From Gammaproteobacteria bacterium (GTDB lineage Bacteria; Pseudomonadota; Gammaproteobacteria; Thiohalobacterales; Thiohalobacteraceae), in the NCBI GenBank assembly GCA_018819175.1, contig JAHJQQ010000008.1, positions 1-50,221 of the forward strand: a DNA stretch of 50,221 nt, written 5' to 3'. Both the position numbers and the translations under genes were made by a program. Of the stretch, positions 8,713 to 16,173 are shown one piece after another. Every line of letters starts with the position of its first letter. Position 1 is the stretch's first letter. Below the pieces are notes generated by a model, which did not search any database, was not told the DNA's origin, and worked only from the letters and a program-made list of their open reading frames with translations.

Positions 8713-9443
8713 GCCTCGACCGACTGCAAGCGCCCGCGCTGCATGCGCAACACCCTATCCAGCCCGGCTGGCAATTCGCTGCTGTGGGTGACCAGCAGCA
8801 GGGTGGAACCGGCCTCGGCGCAGCTTTGTACCAGCAGCCTGGCCACCAGCCGGGCGTTGTCGATGTCCAGATTGCCGGTGGGCTCATCGGCCAGCACCAG
8901 GGCCGGCTCATGCACCAGTGCGCGCGCCACGGCAACGCGCTGCTGCTCACCACCGGATAGCTCGCGCGGGAAGCGCGCCGCCTTGTCCTTGAGCTGCAGT
9001 TGTTGCAGCAACTGCATGGGACGACCGCTGTGCGTGGGCAAGCCGTTCAGTGCCAGCACAAACTGCAGGTTTTCCAGCACGGTCAGGGTCGGCACCAGAT
9101 TGAACTGCTGAAACACCAGCCCGATGTAACGGCGTCGAAACCGAGTACGCGCTTGCTCGTTAAGTTGCAGCAGCGGATGACCGGCTATCTCAAGAGTACC
9201 GGCAAGACTACCGGCAGGACTGCCGGTGTCGGGTGGCAGCAAACCGGCACAGGCATGCAGAAACGTGGTTTTACCGGAACCGGAGCGACCGATCATGGCC
9301 ACTTTCTCGCCTGCCTGCATGCTCAGGTTCAAGCCGGTCAGCACCGGCTCCGGCGGCAGACCGGCACTGCTGGCGTAGCTGATGCCGAGATTGTCGGCAC
9401 GCAGCAGTGGCGCGACAGCTGGACTGGAAGCAGTCTGGTTCAT
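8709..9443 (-). CDS. ABC transporter ATP-binding protein (LolD/MacB-like)
   Basis: 244 residues from ATG 9443; 21 more open codons upstream lack domain character. All ABC ATPase motifs are present: Walker A GRSGSGKTT, Q-loop FQQFNLVPTLTVLENL, signature LSGGEQQRVAVARAL, Walker B ALVLADEPTGNLD and the switch histidine in LLVTHSS. The LVPTLTVLENLQ and DEPTGNLD wording places it with the LolD/MacB group that drives FtsX-type permeases. It is followed directly (ATGA overlap) by its permease. Together with the lipoprotein at 3707-4900 they likely formed an ATPase-permease-lipocalin operon. Confidence 0.93.
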   Translation of the reverse strand: MNQTASSPAVAPLLRADNLGISYASSAGLPPEPVLTGLNLSMQAGEKVAMIGRSGSGKTTFLHACAGLLPPDTGSPAGSLAGTLEIAGHPLLQLNEQARTRFRRRYIGLVFQQFNLVPTLTVLENLQFVLALNGLPTHSGRPMQLLQQLQLKDKAARFPRELSGGEQQRVAVARALVHEPALVLADEPTGNLDIDNARLVARLLVQSCAEAGSTLLLVTHSSELPAGLDRVLRMQRGRLQSVEA

Positions 9444-9516
9444 GCAGGTGGCACAAGTGTGGGCTTGCTGGCAGCATCCGTCAGCCAGTGACCGACGGTT
9501 GCACAAAGCTGCCGTG

Positions 9517-10287
9517 CTACTGCGGCTTGCGAAACAAAAAGGTGAAACGGTCGGTGTTGCCGGTCACGGTCTTGCGGCCGACCTCATAGCGCAGTTCATC
9601 GTCCGGGCGATAATGCAGGTCGGTGAAATCGACAAACTCGAAGCCGGCGGCCTGGATTTCCTTGATCATCTGCACCGGATCAACCCGGCGCACGTTTTCC
9701 GGATCGTCGGGCTGCATGTGGCGACGGGTGTGGTCGACCACACCATAGATGCCGCCCGGCTTGAGTGCGGCATAGCTGGCAGCATTGAGACTGGCGCGGC
9801 CAGCGGCATTGAAATTGTGCAGATTGCGGAAGGTCAGCACGGCATCCAGGTCGCTGACGCCGAATTCGAACGGTGCCAGCCCCAGCAGGCGCTGATCCGG
9901 TGCCGAGATGATTTCCAGTTCAGGCTCCAGCACCACGACCTTGTCAAAGCCGGGCTCATCGAGCAGACCGCTGCGCTGCAGGCCGGAACCAATGGCGGTA
10001 TACAGCTGGCCGTTGTCATACAGCGCCGGTGCCAGCAGTCTGGTGTACCAGCCACCGCCGGGCACCAGTTCCAGCACGCGCATGTTTTCATCGAGCCCGA
10101 AGAAATCCAGTGTCTCCAGTGGCAGCCGGTTGGCGTCGCGCTCGCGCTGCTCGGCGCTGCGGCTGTCGGCGTTCATGGCTTGTTGCACCGCAGCCAGAAA
10201 CGGACGCAGCGGCTCAGGCTCGGCAGGTTGGGCTGCGGCCAGCGCAGGCAGGACAAACAGCAGGCAGATCAGCTTTTTCATGGTCAT
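9517..10287 (-). CDS. Second exported class I methyltransferase-like protein
   Basis: 256 residues; the start could be ATG 10287 or ATG 10281 (MKKLICLLFVLPALAAAQ), a GAGG lying four or ten bases before them. A short Sec signal peptide is followed by a Rossmann methyltransferase pattern: LDFFGLDENMRVLELVPGGG with WYT after it, DAVLTFRNLHNF and LKPGGIYGVVDHTRR. It shares the phrases ETL.FFGL, VLE..PG.GWYT..LAP and LTFR..H with the protein at 2197-3135, so the two are paralogues flanking the ABC transporter block. As with its paralogue, periplasmic location conflicts with a normal SAM-dependent reaction. It is divergent from the DoxX gene and 73 bases upstream of the ATPase start. Confidence 0.75.
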   Translation of the reverse strand: MTMKKLICLLFVLPALAAAQPAEPEPLRPFLAAVQQAMNADSRSAEQRERDANRLPLETLDFFGLDENMRVLELVPGGGWYTRLLAPALYDNGQLYTAIGSGLQRSGLLDEPGFDKVVVLEPELEIISAPDQRLLGLAPFEFGVSDLDAVLTFRNLHNFNAAGRASLNAASYAALKPGGIYGVVDHTRRHMQPDDPENVRRVDPVQMIKEIQAAGFEFVDFTDLHYRPDDELRYEVGRKTVTGNTDRFTFLFRKPQ

Positions 10288-10399
10288 GTGTCCTCAATGG
10301 TGGAACAATGTGGTGACAGGTTTTGCATCTGTTATTCTAACCGCTCACAGCATTCACCACAGCGCGCTGCCAGTGCAGCCTTACGTGGACAGACCTGAC

Positions 10400-10840
10400 A
10401 TGGACAGCCCTCACATGGACAACAGATTGTTACAGGCCAGAGACTTAAGCTGGATCCGGTTTTTTGCCCGCACTCTGCTGGGCATTCTGTTCGCCATGGC
10501 CGGCTGGTGGAAAGTGTTTGAACTGGGCGCGGGCAATCACGCCCGGCAGTATTTCGTCAGCGCGTTTGCCGATCACTGGATACCGGAATGGCTGCTGTGG
10601 TCGTTGGGTGTGGTCATCCCCTACTGGGAACTGGCCGCTGGCATCGTGCTGCTGCTGGGGCCGTACTCGCGCCTGGTGGCGATCAGCCTGGGTTTTCTGC
10701 TGCTGATCACCACCTACGGTCACGCCCTGCAGCAACCGCTGTTCGACATCGACGGCCACACGTTCACCCGCCTGCTGCTGATTTTCATTGTCATCCTGAT
10801 TCCGGCCAATGTCGATCTGCTGGCCAGGCGCGCCCGATGA
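10400..10840 (+). CDS. DoxX-family inner membrane protein
   Basis: 146 residues with four hydrophobic segments (FARTLLGILFAMAGWWKVF, WSLGVVIPYWELAAGIVLLLG, LVAISLGFLLLITTYGHAL, LLLIFIVILIPANVDL). The early AGWWKVFELG phrase and the PYWELAAGIVLLLG helix are typical of DoxX-like proteins (PF07681), a family of small membrane proteins with poorly defined roles in redox or envelope physiology. Start at ATG 10400; ATG 10415 is an alternative. Its stop codon overlaps the ATG of the downstream hydrolase gene (ATGA), so both are in one operon. Confidence 0.8.
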   Translation: MDSPHMDNRLLQARDLSWIRFFARTLLGILFAMAGWWKVFELGAGNHARQYFVSAFADHWIPEWLLWSLGVVIPYWELAAGIVLLLGPYSRLVAISLGFLLLITTYGHALQQPLFDIDGHTFTRLLLIFIVILIPANVDLLARRAR

Positions 10841-12096
10841 TCGCCATCACGTTCAGTCTGCGCAGATGCTGTTTGCGGCGGCTGCTGGCGGCCTGCGGCC
10901 TGCTTGCCAGCGTCGCAGTTGCACAACAGCCTGGCTCAGACAGCCAGCAAGTGCGGGCTCTCAGCGATCAGTTCGAGCCATATTTTCATCGCGTGCTGCA
11001 GCGCGAACAGATACCCGGCGGTGCCTTTGTCGTGGTCACCCGCGACCAGGTAATCAAGCTCGGCACCAGCGGCTATGCCAGCATCGATGGCGCGGAGCCG
11101 ATTCTTGCCGACTCGGTGTTCCGGCTGGCCTCGGTGTCAAAGACCTTCGCCGGCGAACTGGCGGCCATGCTGGCGGCGGAAAACAAGCTGCGGCTGGATG
11201 ATCCGGTCACGCGCCATGTGCCGCAGTTTCGCATTCGCGGTGCGCAACAGCCGATCACGCTGGCCAACCTGCTCAGTCAGAGCTCCGGCATTGTTGCCCA
11301 TGCCTGGGACAATCTGATCGAAGCCGGCAAACCGGTCGCTGACATCCTGCCCAGATTTTCCGAGCTGCGCCAGCTGTGCCAGCCGGGTCAGTGCTACAGC
11401 TATCAGAATGTGGCGTTCAGTCTGGTCGAACAGGCCATTGCCAGCGGCAGCAACAGCAGCTATCCGCAGCAGATGCAGCTGCGCATCTTTGATCCACTGG
11501 GCATGCGCCATGCTTCGATTGGCCATGCCGCACTGCTCGCCAGCGAGCGGCTGGCCCAGCCGCATGTGAAAAAGCGCCAGCAGTGGGTGACCGGTGAGAT
11601 AGACCAGAACTACTATCGGCTGTCGCCGGCCGCCGGGGTCAACGCCAGCATCATCGATGTCGCGCTGTGGCTGCAGGCACAGCTTGGCGCACGCCCGGAC
11701 GTGATCACGCCGGAGCTGGTACAACTGGTATCCAGTCCGCAGATCCAGACGCCAGCCACGCTGCGCCGCAAACACTGGCGCGAGCACCTGAGCAATGCCT
11801 GGTACGGGTTGGGCTGGCGGGTTTATGAGTTTCAGGGCAGCACGCTGATCGGCCACGGAGGCTGGGTGTCCGGCTATCGCAGTGAGATTGCCTGGTCGCC
11901 GGAACACGGCATCGGCTTTGCTGTGCTGCTGAATGCCGAAGATGCCAGCGCCAGTGAACTGATCACGACATTCTGGAACTGGTATCTGAACCCTGCCCTG
12001 CTGGCCAGCCAGCCCGGTTTGGCTGCGCCGACTGTGGGGCATGCGTCCTCCCCACCGGATCCGTCTTACCGGCTGGAAACTCGCGGCGGCGATTGA
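10837..12096 (+). CDS. Exported beta-lactamase-family serine hydrolase
   Basis: 419 residues beginning at the ATG that overlaps the DoxX stop. A signal peptide with a basic start ends near residue 29 (LASVAVAQ). The class C beta-lactamase/esterase VIII fold is shown by the S-x-x-K motif in RLASVSKTF (S99, K102), a Y-x-N motif in YSYQNVAFSLVE, and HGGWVSGYRSEIAW in the position of the third (KTG-like) motif. Such proteins are penicillin-binding-protein-like peptidases, esterases or, rarely, beta-lactamases; the substrate is not predictable. The C-terminal 30 residues are proline/serine-rich. Most likely periplasmic. Confidence 0.88.
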   Translation: MIAITFSLRRCCLRRLLAACGLLASVAVAQQPGSDSQQVRALSDQFEPYFHRVLQREQIPGGAFVVVTRDQVIKLGTSGYASIDGAEPILADSVFRLASVSKTFAGELAAMLAAENKLRLDDPVTRHVPQFRIRGAQQPITLANLLSQSSGIVAHAWDNLIEAGKPVADILPRFSELRQLCQPGQCYSYQNVAFSLVEQAIASGSNSSYPQQMQLRIFDPLGMRHASIGHAALLASERLAQPHVKKRQQWVTGEIDQNYYRLSPAAGVNASIIDVALWLQAQLGARPDVITPELVQLVSSPQIQTPATLRRKHWREHLSNAWYGLGWRVYEFQGSTLIGHGGWVSGYRSEIAWSPEHGIGFAVLLNAEDASASELITTFWNWYLNPALLASQPGLAAPTVGHASSPPDPSYRLETRGGD

Positions 12097-12131
12097 CTGG
12101 AGTTCACCGATCTGGACTTAACAATCCTGGC

Positions 12132-13067
12132 TCAACGATGCTGGCGCAAAAACGCCAGCAGCGGCTGCAGTGACTCCTGCGCAGCCTCCTCCTGCGGCAA
12201 ATGTCCGACGCCGGGTAAAATGTGCAGCGAACTGTCGGCCAGCACAGCAGTGTAATCCTGCGCGTTGCTGACCGGAATCAGCGCATCCTGATCCCCCCAC
12301 AGCAGCAGCACCGGTGCGGTGATCTGCTGCAGCAGCGGCTCCGGCCGCGCCAGGCGCACCTGTTGCAGCCGCTGCAGCACAGCGGCGCGATTGCCGGGAT
12401 ACAACAGCAGATCGTGATAGCGGGTAAGCAGTTCCGGTGTGACCACGGTGGCATCGGCATAGGCCGGCTTCAGGTTCATGGCCAGCATCCATTTCGGCAT
12501 GCTGTAACGCATCAGCTGCATGGCTGCCGGGATCTCCGGCGTCTGCTCATAATCGAAACCGGGGCTGGCGAAACCGTCCGGCGAGATCAGCACCAGTTTG
12601 TCGACGCGATCGGGATGAGCGGCGGCAAAACGCCAGGCAATGCGCCCCCCCAGTGAATTGCCGATCAGCGTGGACTGTTCCAGCCCCAGCCGCGCCATCA
12701 GCTGCAGCAGCAGATCCATGCTGCGCTGGTCGCTGTAATCGCCACTGGGATCGGGGCCGGTGAGGCCGAAGCCGGGCAGATCCAGCCGGATCACGCGATG
12801 GTCGCGAGCCAGCGCCGGCACCCAGTCCTCCCAGGTGTGCAGGCTGGCACCCAGACCATGCAGCAATATCAGCGCTGGTCCAGTGCGCGGACCATCCTCG
12901 CGCATGTGCAGGCGAATGTCATCCAACTGGACAAAGTCATCCAACTGGACAAAGTCATCCGGCGAGCGCAGATAGCGCTGCTGCAGTTCTGCGACACTGC
13001 GATCCGGCGTCCACAGCAACCACAGCGCCAGCAACAGCAGCAAGGCCAACAGCAGCAGCCATTTCAT
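12132..13067 (-). CDS. Membrane-anchored alpha/beta hydrolase
   Basis: 311 residues from ATG 13067; an N-terminal leucine-rich anchor (MKWLLLLALLLLLALWLLW) is followed by a canonical alpha/beta hydrolase: oxyanion region LLHGLGAS (about 68-75), LDLPGFGLTG, nucleophile elbow GNSLGG (S138), acid LLWGDQDALIP and catalytic histidine GVGHLPQEE. Substrate unknown. An 18-bp tandem duplication inside the gene repeats six residues (DDFVQL) near residue 38. It is convergent with the beta-lactamase-family gene and divergent from thiD. Confidence 0.9.
   Translation of the reverse strand: MKWLLLLALLLLLALWLLWTPDRSVAELQQRYLRSPDDFVQLDDFVQLDDIRLHMREDGPRTGPALILLHGLGASLHTWEDWVPALARDHRVIRLDLPGFGLTGPDPSGDYSDQRSMDLLLQLMARLGLEQSTLIGNSLGGRIAWRFAAAHPDRVDKLVLISPDGFASPGFDYEQTPEIPAAMQLMRYSMPKWMLAMNLKPAYADATVVTPELLTRYHDLLLYPGNRAAVLQRLQQVRLARPEPLLQQITAPVLLLWGDQDALIPVSNAQDYTAVLADSSLHILPGVGHLPQEEAAQESLQPLLAFLRQHR
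12920..12955 (-). repeat. In-frame 18-bp tandem duplication in the hydrolase gene
   Basis: The 18-base unit CATCCAACTGGACAAAGT occurs twice in direct succession (12920-12937 and 12938-12955), adding a second copy of the six residues DDFVQL just after the membrane anchor. It keeps the frame and lies before the catalytic domain, so it is probably neutral. Confidence 0.9.
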
Positions 13068-13164
13068 CGTGCCGTCCCGATCTGGCGGCCAGCCTTGCCA
13101 GCGCCTGTCATCGCCATCAGTAATGAACATTGCATGGCGGCATTATACGTGGTCAAATTCAGCC

Positions 13165-13971
13165 ATGAATGGCAAAGTATTGATAGTCGCCGGCTCCGAT
13201 TCCGGCGGCGGTGCCGGCATTCAGGCCGACATCAAGACGGTGACCTGCCTTGGCGGCTATGCGGCCACGGCGATCACCGCGCTGACCGCACAGAACACAC
13301 TGGGCGTGCACGGCGTGGTGGCGATTGAACCCGCTTTTGTGGCGCAGCAGATGCGCGTGGTGCTGGCAGACATCGGTGCCGACTGCATCAAGACCGGCAT
13401 GCTGTTCGATCAGCATATCATTGCTGCCGTTTGTGCTGTGCTGGATGATTATCCGCACATACCGCTGCTGGTGGATCCGGTGATGGTGGCGCAAAGCGGC
13501 GACCGGCTGCTGGACGCCGGGGCACTGGCGGCGATGCAGCAACTGCTGCTGCCGCGCGCCGCCCTGATCACTCCCAACCTGCCGGAAGCCGAGGCCCTGC
13601 TTGGATGCAGCATCAATGACCTGCCGTCGCAGCAGCAATCGGCACGTGACTTGCTGGCTCAGACCGGTGCCGCAGCGATTCTGCTGAAAGGCGGTCACGC
13701 GAACGGCGACGCAATGCACGATGTGTATGTCTGTCCACAGCAGGAAGCATTGCTGTCAGACAAACGCATCACCACGCGCAACAACCACGGCACCGGCTGC
13801 ACGCTGGCCGCGGCCATTGCCACCGGCATCGCCCAGGGCCTGGACAGCTACCGCGCAGTGCTGCGCGCGCGGCAGTATCTGCGCATCGCGCTTGCCAGTG
13901 CCAGCGACCTCGGCGAGGGTCATGGCCCGGTCAATCATGGCCACACGGTGGCGCGCTTCGATCCACCGTAA
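13165..13971 (+). CDS. thiD: Hydroxymethylpyrimidine/phosphomethylpyrimidine kinase
   Basis: 268 residues from ATG 13165. ThiD phosphorylates HMP and then HMP-phosphate to HMP-pyrophosphate in thiamine biosynthesis. The ribokinase-like signatures are present: VLIVAGSDSGGGAGIQADIKT at the N-terminus, CIKTGMLFD, LLVDPVMVAQSGDRLL, ITPNLPEAEAL and the anion-hole region TRNNHGTGCTLAAAIA. It stands alone between divergent and convergent neighbours, with no other thiamine gene nearby and no thi-box riboswitch that I can see in the short upstream gap. Confidence 0.95.
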   Translation: MNGKVLIVAGSDSGGGAGIQADIKTVTCLGGYAATAITALTAQNTLGVHGVVAIEPAFVAQQMRVVLADIGADCIKTGMLFDQHIIAAVCAVLDDYPHIPLLVDPVMVAQSGDRLLDAGALAAMQQLLLPRAALITPNLPEAEALLGCSINDLPSQQQSARDLLAQTGAAAILLKGGHANGDAMHDVYVCPQQEALLSDKRITTRNNHGTGCTLAAAIATGIAQGLDSYRAVLRARQYLRIALASASDLGEGHGPVNHGHTVARFDPP

Positions 13972-14002
13972 ACCCGATTGCTGGGGAAAGTCGAGCAGGC
14001 GT

Positions 14003-14506
14003 TCAGCCCATGGCCTTGCGCCAGGCCTCAATGCGTTCGCGCTGGCTTTCCAGCAGAGCTTCGACATCCCCGCTCAATGTCACTTTCTGCATGCTGTCGC
14101 CGGTACGGATGGCGTTGACCACCTGCTGATCTTCGTCAGCGATCACCTCGCCGAACACCGTGTGCTTGCCATCCAGCCAGGGGGTGGCCACATGGGTGAT
14201 GAAAAACTGACTGCCGTTGGTGCCGGGGCCGGCATTGGCCATGGACAGCTTGCCAGGTTTGTCGTGTTTCAGTTCGGCATCGAATTCGTCTTCAAAGCGG
14301 TAACCCGGACTGCCGGTGCCGGTGCCTTGCGGGCAGCCGCCCTGGATCATGAAGTTGTCGATCACGCGGTGAAACGTCAGGCCGTCGTAAAAACCCGACT
14401 GCACCAGATGGCAGAAGTTGGCCACCGTGATCGGGGTGCGATCGGCATGCAGTTGCAGGTTGATCGGCCCCTTGCTGGTTTCGATGAGCGCGGTGATTTC
14501 AGACAT
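14003..14506 (-). CDS. Cyclophilin-type peptidyl-prolyl isomerase (PpiB-like)
   Basis: 167 residues from ATG 14506. It catalyses cis-trans isomerisation of X-Pro bonds. The active-site segments are clear: FHRVIDNFMIQGG (R of the FHR motif and the FMxQGG strand), LSMANAGPGTNGSQFFIT and WLDGKHTVFGEV. No signal peptide, so cytoplasmic as for PpiB. It is convergent with thiD (31-base gap) and is preceded by the terminator of the IPTL-CTERM gene, so it needs its own promoter. Confidence 0.93.
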   Translation of the reverse strand: MSEITALIETSKGPINLQLHADRTPITVANFCHLVQSGFYDGLTFHRVIDNFMIQGGCPQGTGTGSPGYRFEDEFDAELKHDKPGKLSMANAGPGTNGSQFFITHVATPWLDGKHTVFGEVIADEDQQVVNAIRTGDSMQKVTLSGDVEALLESQRERIEAWRKAMG

Positions 14507-14531
14507 GGTGATGGATTCCATTGTGGCAAAC

Positions 14532-14562
14532 AAAAAAAGAGCCGCGCTGAGGCGGCTCTTTA
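14532..14562 (-). terminator. Rho-independent terminator of the IPTL-CTERM gene
   Basis: Read on the minus strand, AAAGAGCCGC / GCGGCTCTTT form a ten-bp stem with a six-base loop followed by an uninterrupted run of seven T. It is 24 bases past the stop codon of the gene at 14587-15399 and is a textbook intrinsic terminator. Confidence 0.9.
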
Positions 14563-14586
14563 GATTATAACTTTATTGCTCAGCTG

Positions 14587-15399
14587 TCAGGCAGCAAATC
14601 GGCGATAGGCGAACACACCGACGACCAGCATCAGACCGGCCAGCAGCAGCAGACCGAACTGGCTAAGTGTTGGGACCTGTGGCGGTGGCGGCAGATCAGG
14701 TCCAACCGCCGGATCGCCAAACTGCAGGTTGTCGATCAGCTCGCCTGCTCCACCAACTCCATCCACAACGACCGTTGTTACTGGGACAGGGCTGGTAAAT
14801 CCTGCAAACACGCCACCATCAACTGCAGCACCGGTGACGGTAAAGCTGCCAATCGTCGCGCCACCTGAGTCCAGAGCTGTAATCAGGTAATCGCCAGCAA
14901 CGCCAAAGCCTTCAAATGCGGCAGCGGTCACAGCCGGTGAGAAGGTGATCTCTGTATTGTCCACAAATGAGTTTGCACCCACCACTGTGGTTGTCTGAGC
15001 AGCACCCAGAAAGCCACCGCCAAGTGCAACCAGGCCACCGGTGCCGCCATTGCTCAGGAAGGTCACGGAAAACCCTGGAATCAAATCACCTGCATTGAAG
15101 CAAGGTCCAGTGGTGGTGGAGTCTATGGTGTTGTTACACGTTGCGACCGCACCTGGCGGTGTCAGGCCATTGTCGAATGTCTCAGGGGCGAAACCACCAG
15201 TGGCAGCATCAAAGCTGGCCTGGTCAACAAACGTGGTCAAGCCGCCCAGCGGCGCATCTGGCGCACTGGCAGCAACCGGGGCAAGATCAGGCTTGCCAGC
15301 GGCCGCCCAGTCCACATAATTGTCCTGCGCGAGGGCAGAGCCAGCCAGCAACATGGCAGACATGCCCACGGCAGTCAGGGAATTCTGAAGGGTATTCAT
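14587..15399 (-). CDS. Secreted protein with IPTL-CTERM sorting signal
   Basis: 270 residues with a GGAG site eight bases before ATG 15399. The N-terminus is a Sec signal peptide (MSAMLLAGSALAQ). The body is a low-complexity, Gly/Thr/Val-rich beta-sheet type sequence with a single cysteine pair (CNNTIDSTTTGPC), similar in style to PEP-CTERM exported proteins. The last 30 residues are a sorting tripartite signal: PPPPQVPTLSQFG, then the hydrophobic helix LLLLAGLMLVVGVFAY, then basic RRFAA, matching the IPTLxxWG-CTERM type handled by exosortase H in known systems. The cargo is probably surface-attached. It sits where rimP would follow the initiator tRNA in many relatives. Confidence 0.85.
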   Translation of the reverse strand: MNTLQNSLTAVGMSAMLLAGSALAQDNYVDWAAAGKPDLAPVAASAPDAPLGGLTTFVDQASFDAATGGFAPETFDNGLTPPGAVATCNNTIDSTTTGPCFNAGDLIPGFSVTFLSNGGTGGLVALGGGFLGAAQTTTVVGANSFVDNTEITFSPAVTAAAFEGFGVAGDYLITALDSGGATIGSFTVTGAAVDGGVFAGFTSPVPVTTVVVDGVGGAGELIDNLQFGDPAVGPDLPPPPQVPTLSQFGLLLLAGLMLVVGVFAYRRFAA

Positions 15400-15616
15400 C
15401 TCACTAGCTCCAGGAAGGTTGAATCAGCGATTAACATTATACTCACATTTTCATGACAAGCAAATGTCAATGGTGGCCTCCAGATGCCCTTGCGGACAGT
15501 TCTGGCAGAACGGGACAACCGATTGCATCGAGCAAGTGGAGGTGGCATATCTGCATGCCGGGTGGGAGGCAGCATAACCCGTGCATGATCAGAGATTGGG
15601 GAGCAGTCTAAGAAAT

Positions 15617-15693
15617 TGGTAGCGGGGGCAGGATTCGAACCTGCGACCTTCGGGTTATGAGCCCGACGAGCTGCCAGACTGCTCCACCCCGCA
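15617..15693 (-). tRNA. Initiator tRNA-fMet (CAU)
   Basis: A 77-base cloverleaf on the minus strand: acceptor GCGGGG paired with CCCCGC, D arm GGAGCAG...GCTCG, anticodon stem with the three consecutive G:C pairs characteristic of initiators (GTCGGGCTCATAACCCGA), anticodon CAU, T arm GCAGGTTCGAATCCTGC and an encoded CCA end. The first pair of the acceptor stem is unpaired as expected for an initiator, but as U1-U72 instead of the usual C1-A72. Confidence 0.95.
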
Positions 15694-15805
15694 ACTGGAA
15701 GCGCAGGAGTGTACCGACCTGCCCTGGTCAATGCAACCCTATAGAGGGTGTTTTCAGACACGCCGCTAATGAATTGATAATTTAGGTTATCTGAACTGCA
15801 TTAAT

Positions 15806-16150
15806 TCACCGTGCAGCGGGCTGATTACGGCGCTTGGCCTTATCCAGATGGCCTTTGAGATCGTAGCGGTAAATGAAGCCGGGCAAGGCAAAAACCAGAA
15901 ACAGGCACAGGGTCACGGCGTAGAATTCCCAGTCCTGCGCATGGCGTTCGCCGAAACTTTTCTGCTCCAGCCCCAACGCGATGCCGCCGACCAGGAAATA
16001 CAGCACCAGCCATTCCAGCAGCCGCAGCCAGCCGGATTTCTCCCCACCGGGCGCGGGAAACACAAACAGCAAGCGTTCGCTCAGCCAGGGCAGATTGGCC
16101 GCGACGAACGCAATACCCAACAGGACCATGACGGCCAGGGTCAGTGACAT
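15806..16150 (-). CDS. DUF2818 family membrane protein
   Basis: 114 residues with three hydrophobic helices (LTLAVMVLLGIAFVAANLPWL, LLEWLVLYFLVGGIALGLE, FYAVTLCLFLVFALPGFIYRYDL). The N-terminal ANLPWLSERL and C-terminal LPGFIYRYDL phrases are those of DUF2818 proteins, which in beta- and gammaproteobacteria are encoded directly after nuoN. Its role is unknown; location suggests an accessory or assembly function for complex I. It starts 23 bases after nuoN. Confidence 0.85.
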   Translation of the reverse strand: MSLTLAVMVLLGIAFVAANLPWLSERLLFVFPAPGGEKSGWLRLLEWLVLYFLVGGIALGLEQKSFGERHAQDWEFYAVTLCLFLVFALPGFIYRYDLKGHLDKAKRRNQPAAR

Positions 16151-16173
16151 CGACTACAACCTCACTTTAATAA

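Noticed and set aside
10837..12096. Antibiotic-resistance beta-lactamase
   Set aside because: It has the fold motifs but the third motif is HGG and the neighbours are DoxX and hydrolases; it fits the broad serine hydrolase/esterase VIII group better than a dedicated resistance enzyme.
13131..13164. TPP riboswitch upstream of thiD
   Set aside because: The space between the divergent genes is under 100 bases and has no thi-box sequence or suitable helix arrangement.
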